Part shown: positions 55,609 to 64,000 of the stretch, one piece after another
Layout: each line of letters opens with the position of its first letter
Numbering within the stretch: position 1 is the first letter of the stretch
From: Alteromonas hispanica
Lineage (GTDB): Bacteria > Pseudomonadota > Gammaproteobacteria > Enterobacterales > Alteromonadaceae
DNA: 64,000 bases
Direction of reading: 5' to 3'
NCBI RefSeq assembly: GCF_010500915.1
Contig: NZ_JAAAWP010000001.1
Location: 620,001 to 684,000 of the forward strand
Position numbers and translations under genes: made by a program
The notes under the pieces: model-generated
Databases searched by the model: none
What the model was told of the DNA's origin: nothing
The model's input: only the letters and a program-made list of their open reading frames with translations

Positions 55609-56103
55609 ATGAAAAACCCGATAGTTAAATCTAAAGCGCAAGTAATGCTTATTGCCATAGCGACAGTGTTCGGCCTCTCTGCGTGTACAGAGGACGACGA
55701 AAACGTTGAGTCTACGGTTTCTAACCAAGAACTATACGATGAAAACAAAGCGACCATTGAAAAAATGGAAGCAAGAAAAGATGCACCAACAGAATTGGCT
55801 GCTGAACCAGTAACGCAAGCAGAAGCAAAAGAGGTCAATATCAAAGATAACGTAACCTTAAAAGGAAGTATTATTTACAAAGAGCTTGAAGGCGGATTCT
55901 TTGCTTTTATTACAGAGAAAGGCGATCGTTTTACCCTGCATGGCTTAGATAAAACTTACCAAAAAAATGGCTTAGTGGTTGAGATTGAGGGCATAACCAA
56001 GCCTCAAATGATGACAATTACTCAGTTTGGTACTGTGTTGGAAGTACAAAGCGTAAAAGTACTCGACGCCAGTAAAGTTATTGATGGAACAAACACCCAC
56101 TAA
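55609..56103 (+). CDS. lipoprotein of unknown function with C-terminal OB-like domain
   Basis: 164 residues. The signal peptide has the lipobox FGLSAC with lipidation at Cys 26, followed by an acidic TEDDENVES linker and a helical region (about 38-75). The C-terminal part (about 78-155) is beta-rich (NVTLKGSIIYKEL, GGFFAFITEKGDRFTLHGL, NGLVVEIEGITKPQMMTITQFGT in parts) and resembles an OB barrel. No family is recognised. It lies between two alcohol dehydrogenase genes. Attachment to outer or inner membrane is open (Thr-Glu after Cys favours the outer membrane). Confidence 0.8.
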   Translation: MKNPIVKSKAQVMLIAIATVFGLSACTEDDENVESTVSNQELYDENKATIEKMEARKDAPTELAAEPVTQAEAKEVNIKDNVTLKGSIIYKELEGGFFAFITEKGDRFTLHGLDKTYQKNGLVVEIEGITKPQMMTITQFGTVLEVQSVKVLDASKVIDGTNTH

Positions 56104-56233
56104 CAGTGTTTTCTAAGTCAATCACATTGCCAACAGCATTGATCGTATTGCAAAAATACGCGTAATTATTCTTTTACGAATTCGTGTTATTAAAATTGAT
56201 TTAAGTTAACAGCAACGATAAAGGAAGAGCGCA

Positions 56234-57235
56234 ATGATTAATGCATACGCAGCAAAAGAAGCTGGTGGGAAGTTAGAAAAGTTTGAATATGACCCCGGCG
56301 AACTGGACGCACACGATGTCGAAATTGACGTAGAGAGTTGCGGTATCTGCCACAGCGACCTAAGCATGCTAGATAATGAATGGGGAATTACAGAGTATCC
56401 ATTTGTGCCTGGGCACGAAGTGGTCGGCACCATCAGCAAAGTAGGCGCTCATGTTACGTCGCTACAAATTGGCCAGCGCGTCGGTCTTGGTTGGCATGCA
56501 GGTTATTGCAATAGCTGTCGTACGTGTGAAGAAGGCGACCATAATTTATGCCAGCAAGCCTCTATGACTATTGGCGGTCGCCATGGTGGCTTTGCTGAAA
56601 AAGTGCGTGCTCAGGCTCGCGCCGTAGTGCCATTGCCTGAAAAATTGGATAGCACAAAAGCAGGTCCACTATTTTGCGGCGGCATCACCGTTTTCAATCC
56701 ACTAGTTCAGTTCGATATCAAGCCAACATCTGAAGTAGGCGTGGTGGGTATTGGCGGTCTAGGTCACTTGGCATTGCAATTTTTGAACGCTTGGGGCTGT
56801 AAGGTGGTTGCTTTTACCTCTAGCGAGTCGAAGAAAAAAGAAGCCCACGAGCTTGGCGCTCACGACACCATAAACAGTCGCGATGAAGATGAAATAAAGC
56901 AAGCAGAAGGCCGTTTCGACCTCATCATTTCAACAGTAAATGTAAAGCTGGACTGGAATCTGTATTTATCGACTCTTGCACCAAAAGGTAGGCTGCACTT
57001 TGTTGGCGCTACACTTGAGCCTCTTGATATTGGTGCGTTCAACTTAATTGGTGGACAGAAAAGTGTTTCAGGCTCGCCGGTTGGCAGCCCTGCCACAATA
57101 AAAACCATGCTGGACTTTGCTGAGCAACATAATATTGAGCCAGTCACAGAAACCTTTAAGTTCGACCAGATAAATGAAGCCGTTGAGCGGTTGCGCGAGG
57201 GGAAAGCACATTATCGCATTGTGCTAACAAGATAG
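56234..57235 (+). CDS. zinc-dependent alcohol dehydrogenase family protein
   Basis: 333 residues. Zinc residues in [19 protein letters not shown], and [12 protein letters not shown]; structural zinc in [15 protein letters not shown]. Nucleotide fold [21 protein letters not shown]. It is of the same YahK/CAD-like group as the gene at 54349-55395 but clearly diverged, so not a recent duplicate. A GGAAGAGC site precedes the ATG. An aldehyde reductase role is likely. Confidence 0.92.
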   Translation: MINAYAAKEAGGKLEKFEYDPGELDAHDVEIDVESCGICHSDLSMLDNEWGITEYPFVPGHEVVGTISKVGAHVTSLQIGQRVGLGWHAGYCNSCRTCEEGDHNLCQQASMTIGGRHGGFAEKVRAQARAVVPLPEKLDSTKAGPLFCGGITVFNPLVQFDIKPTSEVGVVGIGGLGHLALQFLNAWGCKVVAFTSSESKKKEAHELGAHDTINSRDEDEIKQAEGRFDLIISTVNVKLDWNLYLSTLAPKGRLHFVGATLEPLDIGAFNLIGGQKSVSGSPVGSPATIKTMLDFAEQHNIEPVTETFKFDQINEAVERLREGKAHYRIVLTR

Positions 57236-57264
57236 TTCTGGTAACTGGTTTCCTAGTGCTAAAC

Positions 57265-57288
57265 AAGCGCCTTCTACGGCGCTTTTTT
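57265..57288 (+). terminator. intrinsic terminator after the alcohol dehydrogenase
   Basis: AAGCGCC-TTCTAC-GGCGCTT then TTTT, 29 bases after the stop codon. Confidence 0.88.
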
Positions 57289-57440
57289 ACGACCGCGGTA
57301 ATTGTAAGTTTAACAGCGTGGTGGTAGAATTCGCCGCCCTTAAAAATTGGGGCCGTGAATTAATGGTGTTTAAACCTCGCATTGCTCTCTATTATGGTGA
57401 GCTTTAATAGGGTGTTTACTCTGCCAATAACACGTTAACA

Positions 57441-57465
57441 GTGGGTTTTGGTCGCAAAAGCCCAC
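57441..57465 (+). promoter_or_regulatory. leader hairpin just upstream of rplY
   Basis: GTGGGTTTTG-GTCG-CAAAAGCCCAC, about ten pairs with one bulge, ending 27 bases before the ATG. L25 is known in E. coli to repress its own translation; a leader structure would fit, but this is inferred. Confidence 0.4.
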
Positions 57466-57492
57466 ACCATTAACTTATTTTGGAGACATATA

Positions 57493-58125
57493 ATGTCTGA
57501 TTCAATTTTTAACCTAGACGCTACTGTTCGTACAGACCTAGGGAAAGGTGCGAGCCGCCGCCTACGTCGCGAAGACAAGCTTCCTGGTATCATTTACGGT
57601 GGTGAAGAAGCACCGGTATCTATTACTCTTGATCACAACAAAGTGAACAATTCTGCTGACTTTGAAGCGTTCTACTCTCACGTTCTTACATTGAACGTAG
57701 ACGGTAAAGCTACCGAAGTACTAGTAAAAGATATGCAGCGTCACCCGTACAAGCCTAAAATTACACACATCGACTTCCAACGTGTAATTGCTGGTCAAGA
57801 CGTTCACACTAACGTACCAATTCACTTCATTAACGAAGACAAGTCTGCTGCTATCAAAGCTGGCGGTATTGCTGAGCACCACGTAACTGAAATTGAAGTA
57901 ACGTGTCAGCCTAAAGCTCTTCCTGAGTTCATTGAAGTAGATCTTGCTAACGTTGAAATGGGTCAAACTGTTCACCTTTCTGACCTAACACTTCCAGCGG
58001 GTGTATCTTCTGTTGAGCTTGGTAAAGACGACGAAGCACACGACCTTGCTGTTGTAACTGTTAAGCCTGCGCCTAAAGCAGCTGAAGCAGATGAAGACGG
58101 TGAAGAAGAAGCTACTGAGGAATAA
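57493..58125 (+). CDS. rplY: 50S ribosomal protein L25 (CTC/TL5 long form)
   Basis: 210 residues from the ATG at 57493 behind TTGGAGA; the frame upstream is leader. The N-terminal L25 domain (about 1-90) binds 5S r[46 protein letters not shown]. The C-terminal beta domain (about 95-190) is of TL5/CTC type, and the end is acidic ([13 protein letters not shown]). E. coli L25 has only the first domain. It is followed five bases later by pth. Confidence 0.95.
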   Translation: MSDSIFNLDATVRTDLGKGASRRLRREDKLPGIIYGGEEAPVSITLDHNKVNNSADFEAFYSHVLTLNVDGKATEVLVKDMQRHPYKPKITHIDFQRVIAGQDVHTNVPIHFINEDKSAAIKAGGIAEHHVTEIEVTCQPKALPEFIEVDLANVEMGQTVHLSDLTLPAGVSSVELGKDDEAHDLAVVTVKPAPKAAEADEDGEEEATEE

Positions 58126-58130
58126 TCCTC

Positions 58131-58712
58131 TTGGCTGATATTCGCCTTATCGTGGGTCTGGGTAATCCAGGCCCCGAATATGAAAATACCCGACACAATG
58201 CCGGCGAATGGTTTCTCAACCAGCTTGCTGACACCTACAATACCCCGCTAAAACCTGAATCTAAGTTCTTCGGAAAAACAGCTCGCATTACGATAGCAGG
58301 TAAAGACATAAGACTTCTCTACCCCACTACGTTTATGAACAAAAGCGGTCAAGCTGTTGCTGCATTAGCAAACTTTTATCGAATTGAACCTGAGCAAATT
58401 TTAGTGGCATTTGACGAACTCGACCTTCCACCTGGCGTAGCCAAATACAAAATTGGCGGAAGCTCTAGTCAAAACGGTGTGCGCGATATTGTGGCAAGAA
58501 TGGGTAATAATAAAAATTTTCTTCGCTTGCGAATTGGCATTGGTCATCCGGGGCACAAAAGCCGCGTAACCGGCCATGTACTTGGTAAGCCTTCAGCAGA
58601 AGAAAGAGCGGCGATAGAAAGCGCCGTTGATGAAGCAGTACGCTGCACCGAAATATTGCTGAAAGACGACCTAAAGCAAGCACAAAATCGACTCCATGCT
58701 CATAAAGCATGA
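58131..58712 (+). CDS. pth: peptidyl-tRNA hydrolase
   Basis: 193 residues from a TTG ([24 protein letters not shown]), with the catalytic His in [10 protein letters not shown], Asn in [10 protein letters not shown] and Asp in [16 protein letters not shown]. It recycles peptidyl-tRNA dropped from ribosomes. The [12 protein letters not shown] segment has Ser-Ser-Gln where GGHNGLR is usual: the GGxxGHNGLRS motif His is changed to Ser/Gln here. Order rplY-pth-ychF is conserved. Confidence 0.94.
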   Translation: MADIRLIVGLGNPGPEYENTRHNAGEWFLNQLADTYNTPLKPESKFFGKTARITIAGKDIRLLYPTTFMNKSGQAVAALANFYRIEPEQILVAFDELDLPPGVAKYKIGGSSSQNGVRDIVARMGNNKNFLRLRIGIGHPGHKSRVTGHVLGKPSAEERAAIESAVDEAVRCTEILLKDDLKQAQNRLHAHKA

Positions 58713-58753
58713 GTGTAAGCCAGATATAACTTTTCCAGACAAGGATCCATACC

Positions 58754-59845
58754 ATGGGTTTTAAATGCGGTATTGTTGGCCTACCCAACGTAGGTAAATC
58801 AACACTTTTTAATGCATTAACAAAAGCAGGCATAGAGGCGGCAAACTTCCCGTTTTGTACCATTGAACCAAACACTGGCGTTGTACCTGTTCCAGACCTT
58901 CGCTTGGATAAGTTGGCAAAAATTGTAAATCCTCAGCGTGTTATTCCGACAACTATGGAATTTGTTGACATTGCAGGGTTAGTTGAAGGCGCCTCAAAAG
59001 GTGAAGGCCTTGGTAACAAGTTTTTGGCGAACATTCGCGAAACTGACGCCATTGGCCACGTAGTGCGCTGCTTTGACGATGAAAACATTGTTCACGTTGC
59101 TGGCCGCGTAAGCCCGCAAGACGACATTGACGTAATTAATACAGAGCTGGCACTTTCAGACTTAGAGACAACAGAAAAAGCGCTTCACCGTGTTGCAAAA
59201 CGCGCGAAAGGTGGCGACGCTGATGCTAAGTTTGAAATGAAAGTGCTTGAAAAAATTAAGCCTCATTTAGATGAAGGCTTGTTGTTGCGCTCATTAGAGC
59301 TGACAAAAGAAGAGCACGCTGCTATCAGCTACATGAATATGCTTACTCTTAAGCCAACTATGTACATTGCCAATGTGAACGAAGACGGCTTCGAGAATAA
59401 TCCGTATCTTGATCAAGTGCGAGAAATTGCAAAAGGCGAAAACGCGACGGTTGTTGCGGTTTGTGCTGCGATCGAGTCTGATATCGCTGAGCTTGAAGAT
59501 GACGAGCGTGAAGAATTCATGCAAGACATGGGGCTTGAAGAGCCGGGTCTTAATCGCGTAATTCGTTCTGGTTATGAATTGCTTACTTTACAAACTTACT
59601 TTACCGCTGGCGTAAAAGAAGTGCGCGCATGGACGTTCCCAGAAGGGTCTACAGCACCGCAAGCGGCAGGCAAAATTCATACTGATTTCGAAAAAGGGTT
59701 TATTCGAGCTGAAATAGTAAGCTACGACCACTTTATCGAATTCAACGGTGAGCAAGGCGCGAAAGACGCTGGTAAATGGCGTTTAGAAGGTAAAGAGTAC
59801 ATTGTTAAAGACGGTGATGTTATTCACTTCAGATTTAACGTGTAA
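58754..59845 (+). CDS. ychF: redox-regulated ribosome-binding ATPase YchF
   Basis: 363 residues, Obg family. G1 [20 protein letters not shown], then [15 protein letters not shown]3 [17 protein letters not shown], the ATP-selective NVNEDG in place of NKxD, and a C-terminal TGS domain ([20 protein letters not shown]). It binds the 50S subunit and prefers ATP over GTP. A ribosome binding site AAGGAT precedes the ATG. Confidence 0.97.
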   Translation: MGFKCGIVGLPNVGKSTLFNALTKAGIEAANFPFCTIEPNTGVVPVPDLRLDKLAKIVNPQRVIPTTMEFVDIAGLVEGASKGEGLGNKFLANIRETDAIGHVVRCFDDENIVHVAGRVSPQDDIDVINTELALSDLETTEKALHRVAKRAKGGDADAKFEMKVLEKIKPHLDEGLLLRSLELTKEEHAAISYMNMLTLKPTMYIANVNEDGFENNPYLDQVREIAKGENATVVAVCAAIESDIAELEDDEREEFMQDMGLEEPGLNRVIRSGYELLTLQTYFTAGVKEVRAWTFPEGSTAPQAAGKIHTDFEKGFIRAEIVSYDHFIEFNGEQGAKDAGKWRLEGKEYIVKDGDVIHFRFNV

Positions 59846-59920
59846 AGCGCAACGGGGGTTAGAGACGTTTAAGCTCTCTCCTTTACTGTTAAGTATTGAC
59901 AGTTCATACCCTATTTACAG

Positions 59921-59948
59921 AAAGGCCACTCTTGCGAGTGGCTTTTTT
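59921..59948 (+). terminator. intrinsic terminator after ychF
   Basis: AAAGGCCACTC-TTGC-GAGTGGC-TTTTTT, the end of the rplY-pth-ychF unit. Confidence 0.92.
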
Positions 59949-60031
59949 ATTTGTTGTTACTTTCTACTGCTGATATAAAAAGAAAAGCGATAAAGAACAT
60001 ACTAAAGACTATAAAAATAAAAGGTAAAACC

Positions 60032-61075
60032 ATGCAATTCATTGGCGCCCTACGACACCTTCTTAACCGCACTATTGACGTAAAACAAAGCTCTTGGTCT
60101 ATTTGGGCCTTACTCGCCTATGCAACTTGCCTGTTTACCTTTAGCGCTTATGCAACAGCCAATGAGTATAAAACTGATATTCAAAGTAATAGCCCCGTTT
60201 CTAATAATGCGGTTACCGACAATGCTCCAACTTCACTAAAAACCACGATGTTAAATGCTACGTTATTAAATGCCACGTTGTTAAATGATAGTCACCCACA
60301 TTGGTACAAGGTGCCTCATGAAAATACTGTTACCTTTGTGACTGAATACGGTGAAGTCGTTATTGCGCTTAGCCCTGCCCTTGCACCTAATCACGTTGAG
60401 CGTTTTCAAGCACTGGTAAAAGCTGGCTTTTATAACCAGCAGCACTTTTATCGAGTGGTTGACGGCTTTGTTGCGCAAGGAGGCAGCAACGACACGCACG
60501 ACAAAGACGCCTTTTCACAAGCGCTATTAAGTGAGCTAACCGCTGAGTTTACCCAACCAATATCAAAACACGCTACCGTGGTTGAAAGCCGCGACATGTT
60601 CGCACCAGAAACAGGTTTTTTAGACGGTTTTGCCGTTGGCATGGATAGGAAAAGTAACGAGATGTGGGGGCTTCACTGCCCTGGCACTGTTGCATTTGCC
60701 AGAAATAGTGAAAAAGATACCGCCGCCACAGAGTTTTATATCGTTATAGGCCAAGCACCTCGTCATCTCGATAGGAACATGTCGGTGATAGGTCGTGTAG
60801 TACAAGGAATGGATGTACTGCAAAAGCTGCCTCGTGGCGACAGCAAGTACGGTGGGGTAATTCAACAAGTTACTAAAAACAGCGAAATAAGACGCTCAAT
60901 TGTTCACAATGATCAGTACCCCAGTTATTTTATCCAACTGCCAGAACATGAAGAATATGCATCGCGTATAGAAACTGGAAAAACCTTAAACAATCCGTTT
61001 TTCCATGATAAAAAATACACCCCCAGGCCTGTAGATGTTTGTTATTACCAAACCAAAACTACACTTACGCCCTAG
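60032..61075 (+). CDS. exported cyclophilin-type peptidyl-prolyl isomerase
   Basis: 347 residues from the ATG at 60032 with AAGGT in front. Signal-anchor or signal peptide at about 22-45 (WSIWALLAYATCLFTFSAYATA). A low-complexity stretch follows with LNAT repeats from a 15-bp DNA repeat. The cyclophilin domain (about 95-290) has VTFVTEYGEVVIALSP, APNHVERFQALVKAGFYN, HFYRVVDGFVAQGG, GTVAFARNSEKDTAATEFYI and LDRNMSVIGRVVQGMDVL. The last 60 residues are an unassigned tail. It is probably a periplasmic folding factor. Confidence 0.9.
   Translation: MQFIGALRHLLNRTIDVKQSSWSIWALLAYATCLFTFSAYATANEYKTDIQSNSPVSNNAVTDNAPTSLKTTMLNATLLNATLLNDSHPHWYKVPHENTVTFVTEYGEVVIALSPALAPNHVERFQALVKAGFYNQQHFYRVVDGFVAQGGSNDTHDKDAFSQALLSELTAEFTQPISKHATVVESRDMFAPETGFLDGFAVGMDRKSNEMWGLHCPGTVAFARNSEKDTAATEFYIVIGQAPRHLDRNMSVIGRVVQGMDVLQKLPRGDSKYGGVIQQVTKNSEIRRSIVHNDQYPSYFIQLPEHEEYASRIETGKTLNNPFFHDKKYTPRPVDVCYYQTKTTLTP
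60241..60283 (+). repeat. 15-bp tandem repeat inside the cyclophilin gene
   Basis: Nearly three units of 15 bases (AATGCTACGTTATTA and AATGCCACGTTGTTA, plus a partial unit ahead) coding LNATL in frame, between the signal sequence and the catalytic domain. Confidence 0.8.
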
Positions 61076-61198
61076 TTAGAATTTGCAGATGTTTGTACAT
61101 TTTCGTAGAGAGATTGTATAAATTCAGTGCTTTTTGAATGTTATTCGAACGCCTTCGCGCACATATTAACCATTTAAAAAAAGTTAGCAAAAAAGGGG

Positions 61199-61227
61199 TT
61201 GACGGGTGCGAGTCATATACGCATAAT
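61199..61227 (+). promoter_or_regulatory. sigma-70 promoter of the tRNA array
   Basis: TTGACG, 17 bases, CATAAT, then a GC-rich discriminator (ACGCGCC). Spacing is ideal; the discriminator is typical of stringently controlled stable-RNA promoters. The first tRNA begins 37 bases after the -10. Confidence 0.85.
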
Positions 61228-61263
61228 ACGCGCCACTTCCTGAGAGGGAAGAGAAGTATGAAA

Positions 61264-61340
61264 GGCTACGTAGCTCAGTTGGTTAGAGCACATCACTCAT
61301 AATGATGGGGTCGCAAGTTCGAATCTCGCCGTAGCCACCA
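61264..61340 (+). tRNA. tRNA-Met (elongator, anticodon CAT), copy 1
   Basis: 77 bases with CCA. Acceptor GGCTACG/CGTAGCC paired at position 1, so it is elongator Met (or a CAT-Ile precursor) and not the initiator. Loop CTCATAA. Confidence 0.94.
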
Positions 61341-61374
61341 CTTCTCACTATCTCTTTTAGGAATGTCTAGCTGC

Positions 61375-61459
61375 GCGGGAGTGGTGGAATTGGTAGACAC
61401 GCTGGATTTAGGTTCCAGTGCTTCACGGCGTGAGAGTTCAAGTCTCTCCTTCCGCACCA
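61375..61459 (+). tRNA. tRNA-Leu (anticodon TAG), copy 1
   Basis: 85 bases with CCA, class II with a long variable arm. Acceptor GCGGGAG/CTTCCGC, anticodon stem CTGGA/TCCAG with loop TTTAGGT. Confidence 0.95.
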
Positions 61460-61463
61460 AAGT

Positions 61464-61539
61464 TGGGGTATAGCCAAGTTGGTAAGGCAACGGGTTTTGA
61501 TCCCGTCATTCGTAGGTTCGAGTCCTGCTACCCCAGCCA
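61464..61539 (+). tRNA. tRNA-Gln (anticodon TTG), array copy 1
   Basis: 76 bases with CCA. Same acceptor as the copy before prs; the anticodon stem is ACGGG/CCCGT here instead of GCGGG/CCCGC, a compensated pair change. Confidence 0.96.
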
Positions 61540-61562
61540 ACTTTGTAACAGCTAGTGTCTAT

Positions 61563-61647
61563 GCGGGAGTGGTGGAATTGGTAGACACGCTGGATTTAGG
61601 TTCCAGTGCTTCACGGCGTGAGAGTTCAAGTCTCTCCTTCCGCACCA
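61563..61647 (+). tRNA. tRNA-Leu (anticodon TAG), copy 2
   Basis: 85 bases with CCA, identical to copy 1; second member of the duplicated Leu-Gln unit. Confidence 0.95.
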
Positions 61648-61649
61648 TT

Positions 61650-61725
61650 TGGGGTATAGCCAAGTTGGTAAGGCAACGGGTTTTGATCCCGTCATTCGTA
61701 GGTTCGAGTCCTGCTACCCCAGCCA
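61650..61725 (+). tRNA. tRNA-Gln (anticodon TTG), array copy 2
   Basis: 76 bases with CCA, identical to array copy 1. Only two bases separate it from the preceding tRNA-Leu CCA. Confidence 0.96.
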
Positions 61726-61732
61726 AATTCTG

Positions 61733-61759
61733 AAAAGCCGCTCACACGAGCGGCTTTTT
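61733..61759 (+). terminator. internal terminator-like hairpin in the tRNA array
   Basis: AAAAGCCGCTC-ACAC-GAGCGGCTTTTT. A full intrinsic terminator shape, yet a further tRNA-Met and tRNA-Gln follow. They may rely on read-through or on their own promoter. Confidence 0.85.
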
Positions 61760-61777
61760 AATGATTTGCAAAAGAAA

Positions 61778-61854
61778 GGCTACGTAGCTCAGTTGGTTAG
61801 AGCACATCACTCATAATGATGGGGTCGCAAGTTCGAATCTCGCCGTAGCCACCA
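61778..61854 (+). tRNA. tRNA-Met (elongator, anticodon CAT), copy 2
   Basis: 77 bases with CCA, identical to copy 1 at 61264. Confidence 0.94.
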
Positions 61855-61870
61855 TCTTTTACCTACCTAT

Positions 61871-61946
61871 TGGGATATAGCCAAGTTGGTAAGGCAGCGG
61901 GTTTTGATCCCGCCATTCGTAGGTTCGAGTCCTGCTATCCCAGCCA
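61871..61946 (+). tRNA. tRNA-Gln (anticodon TTG), variant acceptor
   Basis: 76 bases with CCA. Acceptor TGGGATA/TATCCCA differs from the other copies by a compensated G-C to A-T pair, and the anticodon stem is GCGGG/CCCGC as in the prs-linked copy. The paired changes argue that it is functional. Confidence 0.95.
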
Positions 61947-61955
61947 TATTTCGAG

Positions 61956-61980
61956 AAACCGCTCATTGAGCGGTTTTTTA
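61956..61980 (+). terminator. intrinsic terminator of the tRNA array
   Basis: AAACCGCTC-ATT-GAGCGGTTT then TTTA. Confidence 0.9.
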
Positions 61981-62251
61981 TTGCCCTAAATAAACTGTTG
62001 CTTAAATCTGCATAATTTTTCTTAACTTATGCATAATTCTTCATGCTAACTCATACTTTTATGGCTTCATTTGTGTTTGTGTCATGCTAGTATTACCGAC
62101 TTCTTTAAATAACACACCGTACATGCAAGCACGCTCATCCTCTATCAGCAGGGCTTGTTCAACGGGGCAACGCAAAATACATCCCTATCTGTAAGCGTGG
62201 TGTCTGTTGCCATAGTTAATAGTTTTTAAAAATAATAACGAAGGAAAGTGC
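61981..62251. other. leader region of the symporter gene
   Basis: About 270 bases with no gene seen. It must hold the symporter promoter; GAAGGAAAG directly before the GTG is its ribosome binding site. Confidence 0.45.
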
Positions 62252-63658
62252 GTGATAAACGAATTCGTTTCATTTGTGAATAATATTTTGTGGGGCGATG
62301 GCCAAGTTCTCATCGTTATGCTGCTGGTGTGTGGTGTTTGGTTCACCGTGAAACTAGGCGGCGTGCAGTTACGTCACTTTGGCCACATGTTCTCATTACT
62401 GCGAAATAGTAAAACCTCGAGTAAAGAAGGCATTAGTTCGTTTCAAGCACTGTGTACAAGTTTATCAGCCCGTGTGGGAACCGGTAACCTAGCCGGCGTT
62501 GCGGTAGCAATCTCGCTAGGTGGCTCAGGTGCCATATTTTGGATGTGGATGATAGCTTTGCTAGGTATGGCCACCGGCTTTGCTGAAAGTGTGCTAGGCC
62601 AGCTTTACAAAGTGCGAGACGAAAACGGCGAATTTCGCGGCGGCCCAGCTTACTATATTAAACAAGGCTTGAACAAAACTTGGCTCGCTGTTGCTTTTTC
62701 TCTGTGCTTATTTTTTGGTTATGGTTTTGTATTCAGTGCAGTTCAAGCCAACACAATAACCGATGCGCTTAACAATGCTTATTCGTTTCCAAGTGAATAT
62801 GTGGGTATTGCCATTATCTTACTTGCCGCATTGATTGTGGTGGGCGGTTTACGCGGTATTGCAAGGTTTGCCGAATTTGTGGTGCCGTTTATGGGTATAG
62901 GTTATGTGTTAGTGGCCCTTGCCATTACGTTTATCAATATCTCTGAATTACCGGCTTTACTGCTAGATATTATTAAGTCTGCATTTGGCCTGCAAGAGGC
63001 TGGTGCCGGTGCTTTAGGCGCAGCCATTAAAAACGGTATTCAGCGTGGGCTGTATTCAAACGAAGCGGGCAGCGGCTCGGTGCCGCACGCTGCGGCAAGT
63101 GCGGCGCCAAACCCTAACCACCCAGTATCCCAAGGCTACATTCAGATGCTGGGCGTGTTTTTAGACACCATGATCTTATGCACCTCAACAGCATTTATTA
63201 TTCTGCTTGCCGGTGGGTCTAGCTCAGAACAAATGGAAGGCATACGACTTACCCAAGATGCAATGAGCAGCCATTTGGGCGAAGGTGGAACCGACTTTGT
63301 TGCTGCAGCAATAAGCTTGTTTGCTTTTACCTCGGTAGTAGCTAACTATGCCTACGGTGAGAGTAACCTTCACATGTTTAAGCTTGATAACCGCGCAGGA
63401 AGAGCTGCTTACACAATTGGCTATTTAGGCATGATTTACTGGGGTGCACAAGCGGCGCTTCCTCAGGTTTGGGCCATGGCCGATATGGCGTTAGGGCTTA
63501 TGACCGTTATTAATATTGTCGCGATCGTTTGGATGACCCCGACCATTGTATCTATCAGCAAAGATTACTTTAAAAAGAAAGACAGCGGAGAGACGGTGGA
63601 ATACAAAGCCGGTGACTGTGAAATTCAAGGTAAGTCTGAAGACGGCATTTGGAAATAG
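62252..63658 (+). CDS. AGCS-family sodium:alanine/glycine symporter
   Basis: 468 residues from a GTG with AAGGAAAG before it. About 10-11 membrane helices. Family marks: LWGDGQVLIVMLLVCGVWFTVKLGGVQLR (in parts), the signature SLSARVGTGNLAGVAVAISLGGSGAIFWMW (in parts), GGPAYYIKQGLN, GIQRGLYSNEAGSGSVPHAAASA and the late MALGLMTVINIVAIVWM. It imports alanine or glycine with sodium, fitting a marine organism. The acidic C-terminal tail is cytoplasmic. Confidence 0.94.
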   Translation: MINEFVSFVNNILWGDGQVLIVMLLVCGVWFTVKLGGVQLRHFGHMFSLLRNSKTSSKEGISSFQALCTSLSARVGTGNLAGVAVAISLGGSGAIFWMWMIALLGMATGFAESVLGQLYKVRDENGEFRGGPAYYIKQGLNKTWLAVAFSLCLFFGYGFVFSAVQANTITDALNNAYSFPSEYVGIAIILLAALIVVGGLRGIARFAEFVVPFMGIGYVLVALAITFINISELPALLLDIIKSAFGLQEAGAGALGAAIKNGIQRGLYSNEAGSGSVPHAAASAAPNPNHPVSQGYIQMLGVFLDTMILCTSTAFIILLAGGSSSEQMEGIRLTQDAMSSHLGEGGTDFVAAAISLFAFTSVVANYAYGESNLHMFKLDNRAGRAAYTIGYLGMIYWGAQAALPQVWAMADMALGLMTVINIVAIVWMTPTIVSISKDYFKKKDSGETVEYKAGDCEIQGKSEDGIWK

Positions 63659-63703
63659 GCTGTTATGGCATTGCATTAATACAAAGCACTTTGTTATAAA
63701 GAC

Positions 63704-63744
63704 AAAAAGGCCCTATGTTGTATCAACATAGGGCCTTTTTATTT
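63704..63744. terminator. bidirectional intrinsic terminator after the symporter
   Basis: AAAAAGGCCCTATGTTG-TAT-CAACATAGGGCCTTTTT then ATTTT. A perfect 17-bp stem between convergent genes. Confidence 0.95.
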
Positions 63745-63774
63745 TGTTTAACCCGCATTAGCAGTATTAGGCCG

Positions 63775-64000
63775 CTATAACGCGACTGGCAAATGCCCAG
63801 TCTTCACCCAAATAACAGTTTCTTCATCAACAAACGGATGATGCTGACTCATATGCGGGTTTCGCATCCAGGTCCCTGTTGGGTATTCCCCAGCTTCGTC
63901 TTTAAATGTACCAGATAAAACAAATATCTCTTCACCGCCAAAATGACGATGAGGCTTAAACACCTCTCCCGCAGGCCATTTAACCAGTGCAACGTGCTCG
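63775..64000 (-). CDS. ChrR-type cupin domain protein, cut by window edge
   Basis: At least 74 residues on the minus strand; the frame is open to the right edge, so the start lies outside and an apparent start at 63963 (GTG) is not the true one. HVALVKWPAGEVFKPHRHFGGEEIFVLSGTFKDE (in parts) holds the cupin metal-binding His-x-His and Glu, and WMRNPHMSQHHPF the last His. It resembles the ChrR-type cupins, either anti-sigma related or stand-alone. Function unknown. Confidence 0.85.
   Translation of the reverse strand, partial: EHVALVKWPAGEVFKPHRHFGGEEIFVLSGTFKDEAGEYPTGTWMRNPHMSQHHPFVDEETVIWVKTGHLPVAL

Noticed and set aside
61479..61733. 84-codon frame with repeated [23 protein letters not shown] text
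   Set aside because: It is a translation of tRNA-Gln and tRNA-Leu genes.

Overview
The window reads as chromosome of a marine gammaproteobacterium of the Alteromonadales, most likely Alteromonas or a close relative. Support comes from gene orders shared with that group and with Pseudomonas/E. coli: hemA-prfA-prmC-sirB2-kdsA opposite lolB-ispE-tRNA-Gln-prs, then rplY-pth-ychF; gcvA-ygdD-rlmM; seqA-pgm; arsC/yffB-dapE. The genus is an inference from gene content, not from a search.

Left part (1 to about 9.7 kb): a mobile genomic island with defence cargo. A divergent XRE repressor / excisionase / tyrosine integrase module sits at 7.9-9.7 kb, with two near-identical palindromic operators between repressor and excisionase. 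All genes further left run on the minus strand: an OB-HD hydrolase, two very small proteins, a CARF-like sensor protein that looks like an RtcR-type regulator without its AAA+ and HTH parts, an unknown 134-residue protein, then a Zorya-type anti-phage operon (zorA motor with long coiled-coil tail, zorB MotB/OmpA-like stator, zorC with an EH-signature region). The next gene starts 21 bases after zorC, carries a likely frameshift and runs off the window; its position is that of zorD.

Middle left (10-20 kb): an orphan flagellin, an unknown 235-residue protein followed by a perfect 16-bp-arm palindrome, tRNA-Val, a patatin-like lipase, a MarR regulator, and the tyrosine catabolic genes hmgA and hpd.

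Middle (19-44 kb): housekeeping and envelope genes. These include an ACT-domain protein, a PTS EIIA-Glc-like protein lacking both phosphorylatable histidines, the yffB-dapE-M15 peptidase operon, astE/HIT, nfeD/qmcA, an EAL phosphodiesterase, glgP-pgm-seqA, a MoxR-DUF58-TgpA operon, a stand-alone EF-G, rlmM-ygdD-hydrolase-gcvA, and a small exported protein behind a 23-bp palindrome.

Right (44-64 kb): kdsA-sirB2-(REC/HD-GYP)-prmC-prfA-hemA, lolB-ispE-tRNA-Gln-prs, an inserted block with a hydrolase, two zinc alcohol dehydrogenases and a lipoprotein, then rplY-pth-ychF, a secreted cyclophilin, a seven-tRNA array (Met, Leu, Gln) with an internally duplicated Leu-Gln unit, an AGCS sodium:alanine symporter and a cupin gene cut by the right edge.

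Two signals stand out. One is the Zorya operon preceded by a stand-alone CARF-like sensor and small unknown proteins. The other is a repeated pattern of short degenerate tandem repeats (12-16 bp units, most often 15 bp, 3-9 copies) of unrelated sequence at or next to gene ends at eight places between 19.9 and 60.3 kb.
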